This document shows, one piece after another, positions 16,922 to 25,786 of a stretch of 64,000 nt of DNA. The position numbers were made by a program, and so were the translations under genes. Numbering within the stretch: the stretch's first letter is position 1; each line of letters starts with the position of its first letter. The stretch is taken from assembly GCF_046156265.1 (NCBI RefSeq), contig NZ_JAWDIR010000001.1, positions 62,001-126,000 of the forward strand, given 5' to 3'. The notes below the pieces were generated by a model, which had not been told where the DNA came from, made no database searches, and saw only the letters and a list, made by a program, of their open reading frames with translations. This stretch comes from CAMDHY01 sp046156265 (GTDB lineage Bacteria; Pseudomonadota; Alphaproteobacteria; Rhizobiales; Segnochrobactraceae).

Positions 16922-18184
16922 ATGAGTGAGATGACTGTTCGCGTATCGCCCATCTGCCTGTTGCCCGCGTCCCGCCGGCCGAGTTCCGCGCGTGGTCTGG
17001 CCGGCTCACTCGCGGCCGTTCTCGGGGCCGCTCTCCTCGCTGCGAGCCTCTCCGGCGGTGTCGGCGAGGCCCTGGCGGCAGAGGCGGCGCTCGATCCCGC
17101 GGTCGGGCCGCAGCCGCCGGCCGTCACGGTGGCCGACGTGGTGGCCGGAACCCTCACCGAGCGCGTCATCGTCACCGGCGACCTGGTGCCGAAGGAGGAG
17201 ATCCTCGTCACCCCCGAGGTCGAGGGGCTGGCGACGATCGAGATTCTCGTCGAGGAGGGCGACAGGGTCGCGAAGAACCAGGTGCTCGCCCGTCTGTCGC
17301 GCGACACCGTCGACGTGGCGATCGCCCAGGCCGACGCGCAGATCGCCCGGGCCCGCGCCTCGATCGCCCAGGCCCGCACGCAGATCGTGCAGGCGAACGC
17401 CACGCTGAAGCAGGCGCAGAATTCGTTCGAGCGCGCCGAACGGTTGCGCAAGACCGGCACCGCCTCGATCGAGACCTATGAAACGCGGGAGGCGGAGGCC
17501 CTTGTTGCCCAGGCGCAGGTCGCCGCCGCGGAGGAACAGCTGGCCCTCGCCGAGGCCGATCTCGCCCTGGCCGAAGCCCAGAAGCGCGAACAGATGGTCG
17601 GCCTCGGCCGCACCGAGATCAAAGCCCCGACGGCCGGCATCGTCAGCCGCCGCGAGGCCCGCCTCGGCGCCGTCGTGAGCATGGCCGGGACACCGATGTT
17701 CCGCATCATCGAGGACGGCGAAGTCGAGCTCGAAGCCGATATCGCCGAAATGACGCTCGCCAAGCTGCGCGTCGGACAGAAGGCCACGGTGTTCCCGGCC
17801 GGGTACAGCGAGGGCCTGCCCGGCGAGGTCCGCCTCATCTCGCCGGAAGTCGACAACGCCACGCGCCTCGGCGAGATCCGGGTGTCGCTTCAGGAAGCCG
17901 AAGGGCTGGCCATCGGCGCCTTCGCCTATGCATCGATCGAGACGGCGACCCGCGAGGGCGTGATCATCCCCCTGTCGGCCGTGCTCTACGGCACCGGGGG
18001 GCGGGCGCAGGTGCAACTGGTCGAGGATGCCGTCGTGGTGTCGCGGCCCGTCACGATCGGCCTCCACGCCGACGGCCTCGCGCTGGTCACCGACGGTCTG
18101 AAGGCGGGCGATCAGGTGGTGTCGATCTCCGGCACCTTCCTTCGCCCAGGCGACCGGATCACGCCCATCGTGGCGAAGAACTGA
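16922..18184 (+). CDS. RND efflux periplasmic adaptor (membrane fusion protein)
   Basis: 420 residues from ATG 16922; TTG 16913 and ATG 16931 are alternatives. An N-terminal signal region (LAGSLAAVLGAALLAASLSGG) is followed by the HlyD/AcrA layout: lipoyl half-motifs around residues 85-115 and 225-250 (EILVEEGDRVAKNQVLARL and TEIKAPTAGIVSRREA), a long coiled-coil hairpin between them rich in AQADAQIARARASIAQ-type repeats, then beta-barrel and membrane-proximal domains. It links the inner-membrane pump to an outer-membrane channel, which is not encoded here. It lies 34 bp upstream of the permease and after the PadR regulator. Confidence 0.92.
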   Translation: MSEMTVRVSPICLLPASRRPSSARGLAGSLAAVLGAALLAASLSGGVGEALAAEAALDPAVGPQPPAVTVADVVAGTLTERVIVTGDLVPKEEILVTPEVEGLATIEILVEEGDRVAKNQVLARLSRDTVDVAIAQADAQIARARASIAQARTQIVQANATLKQAQNSFERAERLRKTGTASIETYETREAEALVAQAQVAAAEEQLALAEADLALAEAQKREQMVGLGRTEIKAPTAGIVSRREARLGAVVSMAGTPMFRIIEDGEVELEADIAEMTLAKLRVGQKATVFPAGYSEGLPGEVRLISPEVDNATRLGEIRVSLQEAEGLAIGAFAYASIETATREGVIIPLSAVLYGTGGRAQVQLVEDAVVVSRPVTIGLHADGLALVTDGLKAGDQVVSISGTFLRPGDRITPIVAKN

Positions 18185-18218
18185 TCCTCCCGCAGCGCAA
18201 CCAACCGGAACCCGCGCG

Positions 18219-21200
18219 ATGAACATATCCGCCTGGTCGATCCGCAAGCCGGTGCCGTCGCTGGTGCTGTTCGTCGTGCTGATGCTGCTCGGCATCTTCA
18301 CGTTCCAGACCCTGCCGATCACCCGCTTCCCGAACATCGACGTACCGGTCGTATCGGTGACGGTGACGCAGGCCGGCGCAGCCCCGTCCGAGCTCGAGAC
18401 GCAGGTGACGCGCGAGGTCGAGGACGCGGTGGCGAACCTCGCCGGCGTCAAGCACGTGCAGTCGACGATCACCGACGGCCAGTCGGTGACGGCGATCGAG
18501 TTCCGCTTGGAAGTGCCGTCCGACGAGGCGCTCTCGGACGTCAAGGACGCCGTCGACAAGATCCGCGCCGATCTGCCGGGCGACATCGACGAGCCCATCG
18601 TCGAGAAGATCGACATCGAGGGCCAGGCGATCCAGACCTTCGCCGCCTCGGCGCCGGGGATGACGCTCGAGCAGCTCTCCTGGTTCGTCGACGACGTCGT
18701 CATCCGCAAGCTGCAGGGAATGCCCGGCGTCGGCCAGGTCGACCGCTATGGCGGTGTCGACCGCGAGATCGTCATCGATCTCAATCCGGCACGCCTGATG
18801 GCGCTCGGCATCACGGCCGCCGACGTGAGCAACCAGCTGCGCGCCACCAACGTCGACCTCGCCGGCGGCCGTGGCGAGGTGGGCGGCAAGCAGCAGTCCA
18901 TCCGGACGCTCGCGGGCGCGCGCACCGTGGAAGAACTGGCAGAGACGAAGATCGTGCTGAGCGGCGGTCGCTCGGTACGGCTGTCCGAGCTCGGCACCGT
19001 CATCGACGCTTACGAAGAACAGAAGACCTTCGCCCGCCTCAACGGCGATACCCCGGTGGTCTCGTTCGCCGTCTTTCGCTCCAAGGGCGCCAGCGACTAC
19101 GACGTTGGCAACGTCGTGCAGACGGCCATCGCCGAGCTCGAGGCCTCATACCCGAACGTTTCCTACGAGATGACGGACGATTCCGTCCGCAGCACCTACG
19201 GAAACTACGAATCCGCGATGATGACGCTGATCGAGGGCGCCATCCTCGCGGTCATCGTCGTCTTCGTGTTCCTGCGCGACTGGCGGGCGACGCTGATCGC
19301 CGCCACGGCGCTGCCGCTGTCGATCATCCCGGCCTTCTGGGTGATGGACCTGATGGGGTTCTCGCTGAACCTCGTCAGCCTGCTCGCCATCACGCTCGTC
19401 ACCGGCATCCTCGTCGACGACGCGATCGTCGAGATCGAGAACATCGTCCGCCACATGAAGATGGGAAAATCTCCCTACCGGGCGGCGATGGAGGCGGCCG
19501 ACGAGATCGGCCTCGCCGTGATCGCGATCTCGCTCACGATCGTCGCGGTGTTCGCGCCCGTCTCGTTCATGGGCGGCGTCGCCGGCCAGTACTTCAAACA
19601 GTTCGGCCTGACGGTGGCCGTCGCCGTGCTGTTCTCGCTTTTGGTCGCGCGGCTGATCACACCGATGATGGCCGCCTATCTGATGCGGCCGCACAAGCAC
19701 GTCGAGCCGAAGGACGGCTGGCTGATGCGCGCCTACACGCGCTTCCTCGCCGGCACGATCCGCTACCGCTTCCTGACGCTGATCGTCGGCGTCGGCGTGT
19801 TCGCGGCCAGCATTCCGGCGATGGGGCTGCTGCCGACCGGCTTCATTCCGCCCGAGGACGTCAGCCGCATCGTCGTCTCGATGGAGCTGCCGCCCGGCGC
19901 CCGGCTCGACGACACCCAGGCGAAGACCGACGAGGTGGTCAAGTCGCTGCAGGAGATCCCCGAGGTCAGGAGCGTCTTCGTCCTCGGCGGCTCGTCCCCC
20001 ACCGGCGAGATCGACCTGCGCCGCGCCTCCATCTACATCCAGCTGTCCCTGAAGGGGGAGCGCGAGCGCACGCAGAAGCAGGTCGAGGCGGAGGTGACGC
20101 GTCGGCTCGCCGCCATCCCGGACATGCGCGGCTGGTACGTGAACGACCGTGGCGAGCGCGAGCTGTCGGTGTCGCTGCTCTCCAACGACCCCGCCGCTCT
20201 CGACCAGGCGGTCGCACAGGTCGAGGCGGCGGCGCGCAAGCTCGAGGGCTTCTCCAACGTCGCGGCGAACGCCGGCATCCAGCGGCCCGAGATCTTCATC
20301 AAGCCGCGGCTCGACGAGGCGGCCCGCTTCGGCATCTCCACGCAGCAGATTTCACAGGCGGTGCGCGTCGCCACCATCGGCGACGTCGATGCCAACCTGC
20401 CGAAGTTCAATGCCGGCGACCGGCAGATCCCGATCCGCGCCCGCCTCGATCTCGAGGCGCGCGCCGACCTCGCGCTGGTGCGGGCCATCCCGATCACCGG
20501 CGCAAGCGGCATCGTCGCACCGCTCGAGGCAGTGGCCGACGTCAGCTTCGGCCTCGGCCCCTCCTCGATTACCCGCTATGACCGCGAGCGCCGCGTCGTC
20601 ATCGGTGCCGACCTCGTCGGCGGGCTGGAACTCGGCGAGGGCCTGGAACGCCTTTATGCGATGCCCGAGGCCCAGAACCTGCCGGAAGGCGCCCGCATCC
20701 TGACGAGCGGCGACGCCGAGATCATGGGCGAGGTGTTCTCCGGCTTCGCGATCGCGATGGGCGCCGGCCTGATGATGGTGCTCGGCGTGCTGGTCCTGCT
20801 GTTTGGCAACGTCTTCCAGCCGATCACCATCCTCTTGTCGCTGCCGCTGTCCATCGGCGGCGTCGTCCTCAGCCTGCTGCTCACCCAGAACGCCGTCTCG
20901 ATGCCGGTCGTCATCGGCATCCTGATGCTGATGGGCATCGTCACCAAGAACGCCATCATGCTGGTGGACTTCGCCATCGAGGCGGTGCACCGCGGCGAGA
21001 ACCGCGTCGACGCCATCATCGACGCCGGCCGCAAGCGCGCCCGCCCGATCATCATGACGACGATCGCGATGATCGCCGGCATGGTCCCGAGCGCGCTCGG
21101 CACCGGCGAGGGCGGCGAGTTCCGCGCGCCGATGGCGATCGCGGTGATCGGCGGCCTCGCGGTGTCCACCGTGCTGTCGCTGATCTTCGTGCCGTCGTTC

Positions 21201-21353
21201 TACACGGTGATGGACGACGTCAGCCGCTTCTTCGGCTGGGTGTTCGGCCGCTTCATCGGCCCGACGGAAGACGTGAGCCAGCCGTTCGTGCACCCCGAGG
21301 AGGCGCCGCCTCAAGGCCAGCTCAAGCTGCCGCTGCGCGAAGCAGCGGAATAG
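18219..21353 (+). CDS. RND-family efflux transporter permease (AcrB-like)
   Basis: 1044 residues, full length for the HAE-RND family. It has 12 expected transmembrane helices with two large periplasmic loops (about 30-335 and 560-860). The proton-relay motif in helix 4 is LVTGILVDDAIVEIENI with the paired Asp. The helix 10-11 region has LLMGIVTKNAIMLVDFAIEA, the signature repeat. It exports a hydrophobic or amphiphilic compound by proton antiport. The operon is padR-adaptor-permease; no TolC-like gene follows, so a distant outer-membrane factor must be used. The substrate is not predictable from sequence. Confidence 0.95.
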   Translation: MNISAWSIRKPVPSLVLFVVLMLLGIFTFQTLPITRFPNIDVPVVSVTVTQAGAAPSELETQVTREVEDAVANLAGVKHVQSTITDGQSVTAIEFRLEVPSDEALSDVKDAVDKIRADLPGDIDEPIVEKIDIEGQAIQTFAASAPGMTLEQLSWFVDDVVIRKLQGMPGVGQVDRYGGVDREIVIDLNPARLMALGITAADVSNQLRATNVDLAGGRGEVGGKQQSIRTLAGARTVEELAETKIVLSGGRSVRLSELGTVIDAYEEQKTFARLNGDTPVVSFAVFRSKGASDYDVGNVVQTAIAELEASYPNVSYEMTDDSVRSTYGNYESAMMTLIEGAILAVIVVFVFLRDWRATLIAATALPLSIIPAFWVMDLMGFSLNLVSLLAITLVTGILVDDAIVEIENIVRHMKMGKSPYRAAMEAADEIGLAVIAISLTIVAVFAPVSFMGGVAGQYFKQFGLTVAVAVLFSLLVARLITPMMAAYLMRPHKHVEPKDGWLMRAYTRFLAGTIRYRFLTLIVGVGVFAASIPAMGLLPTGFIPPEDVSRIVVSMELPPGARLDDTQAKTDEVVKSLQEIPEVRSVFVLGGSSPTGEIDLRRASIYIQLSLKGERERTQKQVEAEVTRRLAAIPDMRGWYVNDRGERELSVSLLSNDPAALDQAVAQVEAAARKLEGFSNVAANAGIQRPEIFIKPRLDEAARFGISTQQISQAVRVATIGDVDANLPKFNAGDRQIPIRARLDLEARADLALVRAIPITGASGIVAPLEAVADVSFGLGPSSITRYDRERRVVIGADLVGGLELGEGLERLYAMPEAQNLPEGARILTSGDAEIMGEVFSGFAIAMGAGLMMVLGVLVLLFGNVFQPITILLSLPLSIGGVVLSLLLTQNAVSMPVVIGILMLMGIVTKNAIMLVDFAIEAVHRGENRVDAIIDAGRKRARPIIMTTIAMIAGMVPSALGTGEGGEFRAPMAIAVIGGLAVSTVLSLIFVPSFYTVMDDVSRFFGWVFGRFIGPTEDVSQPFVHPEEAPPQGQLKLPLREAAE

Positions 21354-21356
21354 CGT

Positions 21357-21376
21357 GAGGCGGCGGAAGTCGCCTC
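21357..21376. terminator. Small stem-loop between the convergent RND permease and pssA
   Basis: GAGGCG (21357-21362) and CGCCTC (21371-21376) with an 8-nt loop, inside the 33-bp convergent gap. No T-run. Weak candidate for a bidirectional terminator. Confidence 0.35.
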
Positions 21377-21386
21377 CGGCTCGGCG

Positions 21387-22256
21387 TCACGGCCCCGGCG
21401 CCGAGGCCTCCGCCTCATCGATCGCTTCCGTCCGCTTCGCCGCGAGATCGGCGGCGACGTGCTTCTCCCACGCGCGCCAGCCGAGCGGCAGGCACGCGAG
21501 GTAGAGGACCGACCCGACCGCCAGCATCTCGAACGGGAAGCTGACGAAGAGCGCCACCACCAGCACCACCAGCACGAACAGCGGCAGGATCAGATCGCGC
21601 CGGATGCGCATGCCGAAGCGCTTGCCCGAGAACGTCGGCACCCGGCTGACCATCAGGAAGCCAATCAGAAGCGTGTAGAGCGCCACGACGATCGCGCCCG
21701 CTCGCTCGCCGAGCCCCGTCCCGCCGAGGTCGACGCCGACGAGGCCGAGATAGATCGGCAGCAACACCACGATCGCCCCGGCGGGGCTCGGCACGCCGAT
21801 GAAGAAGTTGCTCTGCCAGGCCGGCCGGGACGGGTCCTCCAGCATGACGTTGAAGCGCGCCAGCCGGAGCGCCGCGGCGATGGCGAAGACGAGGACGACG
21901 ATCCAGCCGGCCGACCGCAGCTCATCGAGGGTCCAGGTGTAGAGGATGACCGCCGGGGCGACGCCGAAGTTGACGAAGTCGGTGAGGCTGTCGAGCTCGG
22001 CCCCGAACTTCGACGTCGACTTCAGGAGCCGCGCGACCCGACCGTCGATGCCGTCGAGCACCGCGGCGAGTGCGATCGCGGCGATCGCAAGTTCGTAGCG
22101 CCCCTCGATCGCCATGCGGATGGCGGTGAGGCCGGAACAGAGCGCGAGTAGCGTGACGACGTTCGGCAGCACCGTCCGGATCGGCAGGTGACGGAAGCGC
22201 AGCCGTCGCTTGGTGCGCGGGCGCTGCGGATCGAAGGGGGGAAACAGCGTCGCCAT
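21387..22256 (-). CDS. pssA: CDP-diacylglycerol-serine O-phosphatidyltransferase
   Basis: 289 residues from ATG 22256, which has a GAGGAGAG ribosome binding site upstream. An integral membrane enzyme that makes phosphatidylserine from CDP-diacylglycerol and serine. The CDP-alcohol phosphotransferase signature D-x2-D-G-x2-A-R-x8-G-x3-D-x3-D is complete (DGIDGRVAR, then FGAELDSLTD). Several hydrophobic helices follow (IVVLVFAIAAALRLA, AIVVLLPIYLGLVG, LPLFVLVVLVVALFV). It is 22 bp downstream of psd on the same strand, so phosphatidylethanolamine synthesis is encoded as one unit. Confidence 0.94.
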   Translation of the reverse strand: MATLFPPFDPQRPRTKRRLRFRHLPIRTVLPNVVTLLALCSGLTAIRMAIEGRYELAIAAIALAAVLDGIDGRVARLLKSTSKFGAELDSLTDFVNFGVAPAVILYTWTLDELRSAGWIVVLVFAIAAALRLARFNVMLEDPSRPAWQSNFFIGVPSPAGAIVVLLPIYLGLVGVDLGGTGLGERAGAIVVALYTLLIGFLMVSRVPTFSGKRFGMRIRRDLILPLFVLVVLVVALFVSFPFEMLAVGSVLYLACLPLGWRAWEKHVAADLAAKRTEAIDEAEASAPGP

Positions 22257-22278
22257 CGCCGGGCTCTCCTCGCGTTCC

Positions 22279-22986
22279 TCAGCCGATGCGGGTGGCGTCG
22301 AGCGCCGGGCGCAGCCCGGCGAGATCGGCGATCGGCGTCTCGCCGGCGACCGCCCGCTGCCCCACCGCCACCAGCGGCCGGGCACCGGCCGGCAGATAGA
22401 CGTCGACGCGCGAGCCGAAGCGGATGAGACCGATGCGCTCGCCGACCATCAGATGGTCGCCGATCGCGTGCAGCGGCACGATGCGGCGGGCGACGAGGCC
22501 GGCGATCATCACCACCGCGACATCGCCGGCGGCCGTGTCGAGCAGGATGCTCTGGCGCTCGTTCTCGGCGCTCGAGGCCGGGTCCTCGGCGTTGAGGAAG
22601 CGGCCTGGCCGGTGCTGCGACTGCACCACCCGCCCAGTGATCGGGGTGCGGTTCACATGCACGTCGAAGACGCTCATGAAGGTGGAGATGCGCAGGCGCG
22701 GCTCCGTGCCAAGCCCGAGCTCGGCTGGCGGGGCCGCATGGTCGACCAGCGAGACGCGGCCATCGGCCGGCGCCACGGCGATGCCGTCTGACAGCGGCGT
22801 GACGCGGGCGGGGTTGCGGAAGAAGGCGGTGCACCAGATCGTCAGGATCAGGGCGATCCATCCGAGCGGCTGCCAGATCACGAGCAAAACCACGGTGGCC
22901 ACCGCAAACATCGCGATGAACGGTCGCCCGGCCGGATGGATGGGCACCATCGCCCGCCGGATGGATTCGGTCACACCGTGCGCCAT
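22279..22986 (-). CDS. psd: Phosphatidylserine decarboxylase proenzyme, short type
   Basis: 235 residues. The short alphaproteobacterial type has an N-terminal membrane anchor (IAMFAVATVVLLVIW, IALILTIWCTAFF), FMSVFDVHVNRTP in the core and the self-cleavage site IRFGSRVDVYLP. There the Gly-Ser bond is cut to create the pyruvoyl cofactor at the Ser. It makes phosphatidylethanolamine from the PssA product. It is the first gene of the psd-pssA operon and divergent from the thaumatin-like gene. Confidence 0.95.
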   Translation of the reverse strand: MAHGVTESIRRAMVPIHPAGRPFIAMFAVATVVLLVIWQPLGWIALILTIWCTAFFRNPARVTPLSDGIAVAPADGRVSLVDHAAPPAELGLGTEPRLRISTFMSVFDVHVNRTPITGRVVQSQHRPGRFLNAEDPASSAENERQSILLDTAAGDVAVVMIAGLVARRIVPLHAIGDHLMVGERIGLIRFGSRVDVYLPAGARPLVAVGQRAVAGETPIADLAGLRPALDATRIG

Positions 22987-23149
22987 GCCGTCTGTCGCCT
23001 CGTCGCTTGCTGCCGCCGCCCCCGCGTCGGCAGTCCTTTCCCACGGATCGCCGCGGGTGTGAAGCGCACGGGCGGCCGGGTCGTTCCCTCTCGTCGCGGC
23101 CGTCGCGGCGCGTTAGCGTGTCGGCGGGGGGCGCAGTGGGGAAGGCGCG

Positions 23150-24013
23150 ATGGGCAATCGGAACTGGCTCGCGATGGTGGCCGCGCTCGCGGCGGCGCTT
23201 CTGACGACGCCGACCGAGGCGAGCAAGCTCGTCGTCCGCAACCTGTGCACGGCGACCGTCTGGATGGAGCAGCTCAACGTTCCAAACGCGCCGAAGGTGG
23301 CCCGGATCGCCGCCGGCCGTCAGCGCACCTACAAGATCCCGGACGGGCGGACCGTCGAGGCGACGCGCTGGTGGCCGAAGACCGGCTGCGACGAGAACGG
23401 CGAGAACTGCAAGGTCGGCCAGTCGATCGGCCCCTGCCCGGACGGCGGCTGCGCGCCGCCGATCGATTCCAAGTTCGAGGCGACGTGGTGCGTCGGCGGC
23501 AACTGCGAGACCTTCTTCAATCTCTCGATGGTCGACGGCTACACGCTGCCGGTGTCGATGCGGCCGAAGGCGCCCGACAACATCAGCGCCGGCTGCAAGC
23601 CCGCCGCCTGCCCGTCCCTGTCGACGCGCAAGAACGTCTGCCCCACCGACGAGGACCTCAGCACCGACGGCCAGTTCCCGGCGCTGAAGGGCCAGGACCT
23701 CAGGATGCGCAATCCCGTGAGCGGCAAGGTGACGGGCTGTTTCTCGCCGTGCGGCAAGCTCACCTACGCGAAGGCCTTCGGCGGCCACGGCTTCAAGCCG
23801 CAGGACCCCGAAGCCGCCCACTACTGCTGCAAGGGCGTCGCCGACACTCCCGAGGTCTGCGGCGCCGGCCCCGTCCGCCACACGTCCTATGCGAAGCTGA
23901 TCGACGAGGCGTGCGACCGGCAGGTCTACGGTTGGGCCTATGACGACGCCAACGGCACCCACACCTGCACCGGCGACGTCACCATCGTGCTGACGATCTG
24001 CCCGAGGGGCTGA
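23150..24013 (+). CDS. Secreted thaumatin-like protein, copy 1
   Basis: 287 residues with a signal peptide (WLAMVAALAAALLTTPTEA). The thaumatin fold is recognisable from DSKFEATW, FFNLSMVDGYTLPV, the Cys-rich domain II (CPTDEDLS, CFSPCGKLTYAKAFGG, HYCCKG) and the terminal YGWAYDDANGTHTC with TICP. This parallels the plant motifs DVSLVDGFN and FSYPKDD/TFTC. I count 18 Cys in the mature chain, against 16 in the plant family, so eight or nine disulfides are likely and the protein must fold in the periplasm or outside the cell. Plant homologues are beta-glucan-binding and antifungal; the bacterial role is unknown. It is the first gene of a thaumatin-thaumatin-secreted protein unit. Confidence 0.88.
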   Translation: MGNRNWLAMVAALAAALLTTPTEASKLVVRNLCTATVWMEQLNVPNAPKVARIAAGRQRTYKIPDGRTVEATRWWPKTGCDENGENCKVGQSIGPCPDGGCAPPIDSKFEATWCVGGNCETFFNLSMVDGYTLPVSMRPKAPDNISAGCKPAACPSLSTRKNVCPTDEDLSTDGQFPALKGQDLRMRNPVSGKVTGCFSPCGKLTYAKAFGGHGFKPQDPEAAHYCCKGVADTPEVCGAGPVRHTSYAKLIDEACDRQVYGWAYDDANGTHTCTGDVTIVLTICPRG

Positions 24014-24143
24014 CGTCCGCATGTGAAGGGCGTGGCGGAACGGGACGGCGCGCCCCCGGCGCTCACAGTCCCGAACGCTCGCGCCATTGCGCTGCTGCCG
24101 CTATCGTGCCCGGAACAGACAAGAACTCCGGGAGGGCACCATC

Positions 24144-25013
24144 ATGCTGCTGCGCCGCATCTCCGCTCTCGCCGCGGCGGTGGCGTTCGCCATCGTCGCC
24201 TCCATCGGCACCGCCGCCGCCAACAAGGTGGTCGTGCAGAACCAGTGCTCGTTTCCGGTCTGGATCGAGCAGCTGAACGTGCCCGGCGCGAAGAAGGTGG
24301 TGAAGATCGCCAAGGGCAAGCAGTACACCTACGATCTTCCCGACAACCAGCTGATCGAGGCGACCCGCTGGTGGCCGAAGACCGGCTGCGACAAGAACGG
24401 CGAGAACTGCACCCAGGGCCAGACGATGCCGCCCTGCCCCGCCCAGGGGTGCACGCCGCCGATCGATTCCAAGTTCGAGGCGACGTGGTGCGCCGGCACC
24501 AACTGCCAGACCTACTTCGACATCTCGATGGTCGACGGCTTCACCCTGCCGGTGACGATGAAGCCGAGCGCGCCGAAGAACACCATCCCCGGCTGCACCC
24601 AGGCGGCCTGCCCGTCGCTGTCGACCAGCGCCAAGGTCTGCCCGACCAGCGAGGACCTGAGCACCAACGGCAAGTACCCGGCGCTCCGCAACCAGGACCT
24701 CAGGATGACGGACCCGAAGACCAAGAAGGTCATCGGATGCTTCTCGCCCTGCGGCAAGCTCACCTACGCCAAGGCCTTCGGCGGCTACAACTACCAGCCC
24801 CAGGACCCGCAGGCGGCGTTCTATTGCTGCAAGGGCGAGGCCGACACCAAGGGCACTTGCATCAAGGGGCCGATCAGGTCGATGAGCTACGTCAAGCTGA
24901 TCGACAGCGCCTGCAAGAACGAGGTCTACGGCTGGGCCTACGACGACGCCCACGGCACCCACACCTGCACCGGCCCGACGACGATCAACTTCACCATCTG
25001 CCCGAAGAGCTGA
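24144..25013 (+). CDS. Secreted thaumatin-like protein, copy 2
   Basis: 289 residues from ATG 24144, with GGGAGGG about 9 bp upstream. A tandem paralogue of the preceding gene with long identical stretches (RWWPKTGCD, PPIDSKFEATWC, FSPCGKLTYAKAFGGY, YGWAYDD, GTHTCTG). The signal peptide is SALAAAVAFAIVASIGTAAA. All 18 mature Cys positions match copy 1. The intergenic gap to copy 1 is 130 bp. Divergence between the copies is mainly in the charge of surface loops: copy 2 is richer in Lys/Thr/Gln, copy 1 in Arg/Asp. This suggests different ligands rather than simple dosage, which is inference. Confidence 0.88.
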   Translation: MLLRRISALAAAVAFAIVASIGTAAANKVVVQNQCSFPVWIEQLNVPGAKKVVKIAKGKQYTYDLPDNQLIEATRWWPKTGCDKNGENCTQGQTMPPCPAQGCTPPIDSKFEATWCAGTNCQTYFDISMVDGFTLPVTMKPSAPKNTIPGCTQAACPSLSTSAKVCPTSEDLSTNGKYPALRNQDLRMTDPKTKKVIGCFSPCGKLTYAKAFGGYNYQPQDPQAAFYCCKGEADTKGTCIKGPIRSMSYVKLIDSACKNEVYGWAYDDAHGTHTCTGPTTINFTICPKS

Positions 25014-25021
25014 GCCGGCGG

Positions 25022-25645
25022 ATGGTCCCGGGACGGTCGGGGAGCTGGTGGGGGCGGTTGCTGGCGGCGACGGCGGCTTTTGCCGCCGGCGTCGGACCCG
25101 GCCTCGCCGCGTCGGCGACATGGCAGCCGATCCGCGACACGGGCGGCCTCCGCGGCACGATGGCCTGCAGCCCCGACGGCGCGGTCTGTCTCGGCCTCGC
25201 CTGCCGGCGGGGCGGCCCGATGCAGTGGATGGTCCGCCTCACCGGGGGCCGTGTCCCGGCGAGCGGCCAGATCACGCTCTCAGTCGATGGGAAGCGGCTC
25301 GGCAGCTTCGCCTACGCAGCGAAGACGTCGGGGGCTGTCACCACGGCCGAGGCCCGCTACTCGTCGGTCCAGCACGGGGCCATCGCCGACGCACTGAAGC
25401 GCGGCCGGCGGACGACGGTGACGGTGACCGGGCTCGATCGCCCGGTCGACCTCTCGCTCGAGGGCGCCGCGCGGCAGATCGAGCGCACGTTCGCGCGCTG
25501 CGGCGTGCCGGAAGGAGAGCCGGCGCGCCCGATGTCGGCGCCCCCGACGGAGACCCGCGACCACGGCGCGCTGCGCGGGACCGTGGTCGCAAGCCTCGCG
25601 GCGCGGCCCGGACCCGGCGCGGGCGCGTTCTCGGGCCGTTGCTGA
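25022..25645 (+). CDS. Secreted protein of unknown function in the thaumatin unit
   Basis: 207 residues from ATG 25022, 8 bp after the copy-2 stop, so probably co-transcribed. The N-terminus (GRLLAATAAFAAGVGPGLAASA) is a signal peptide. The mature region has a TWQPIRDTGGLRGTMACSP start, a two-Cys segment (CLGLACRRGG), a beta-rich core and a Cys near FARCGVPEG. The family was not recognised. Position suggests it works with the thaumatin-like proteins outside the inner membrane. Confidence 0.65.
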   Translation: MVPGRSGSWWGRLLAATAAFAAGVGPGLAASATWQPIRDTGGLRGTMACSPDGAVCLGLACRRGGPMQWMVRLTGGRVPASGQITLSVDGKRLGSFAYAAKTSGAVTTAEARYSSVQHGAIADALKRGRRTTVTVTGLDRPVDLSLEGAARQIERTFARCGVPEGEPARPMSAPPTETRDHGALRGTVVASLAARPGPGAGAFSGRC

Positions 25646-25786
25646 CCGGCGACAGCCGGCCGGTGTTCGGCCTTGCGCGGGACCCGCCTCGCCTTGCCGC
25701 GTTCCCCCCTTTCGTCTAGGACACCCTCGCTTTCCGGCCGGCCCGCGCCCTGCGGCGCCGGCCGCATCACATGCGGGATTTCGGCG

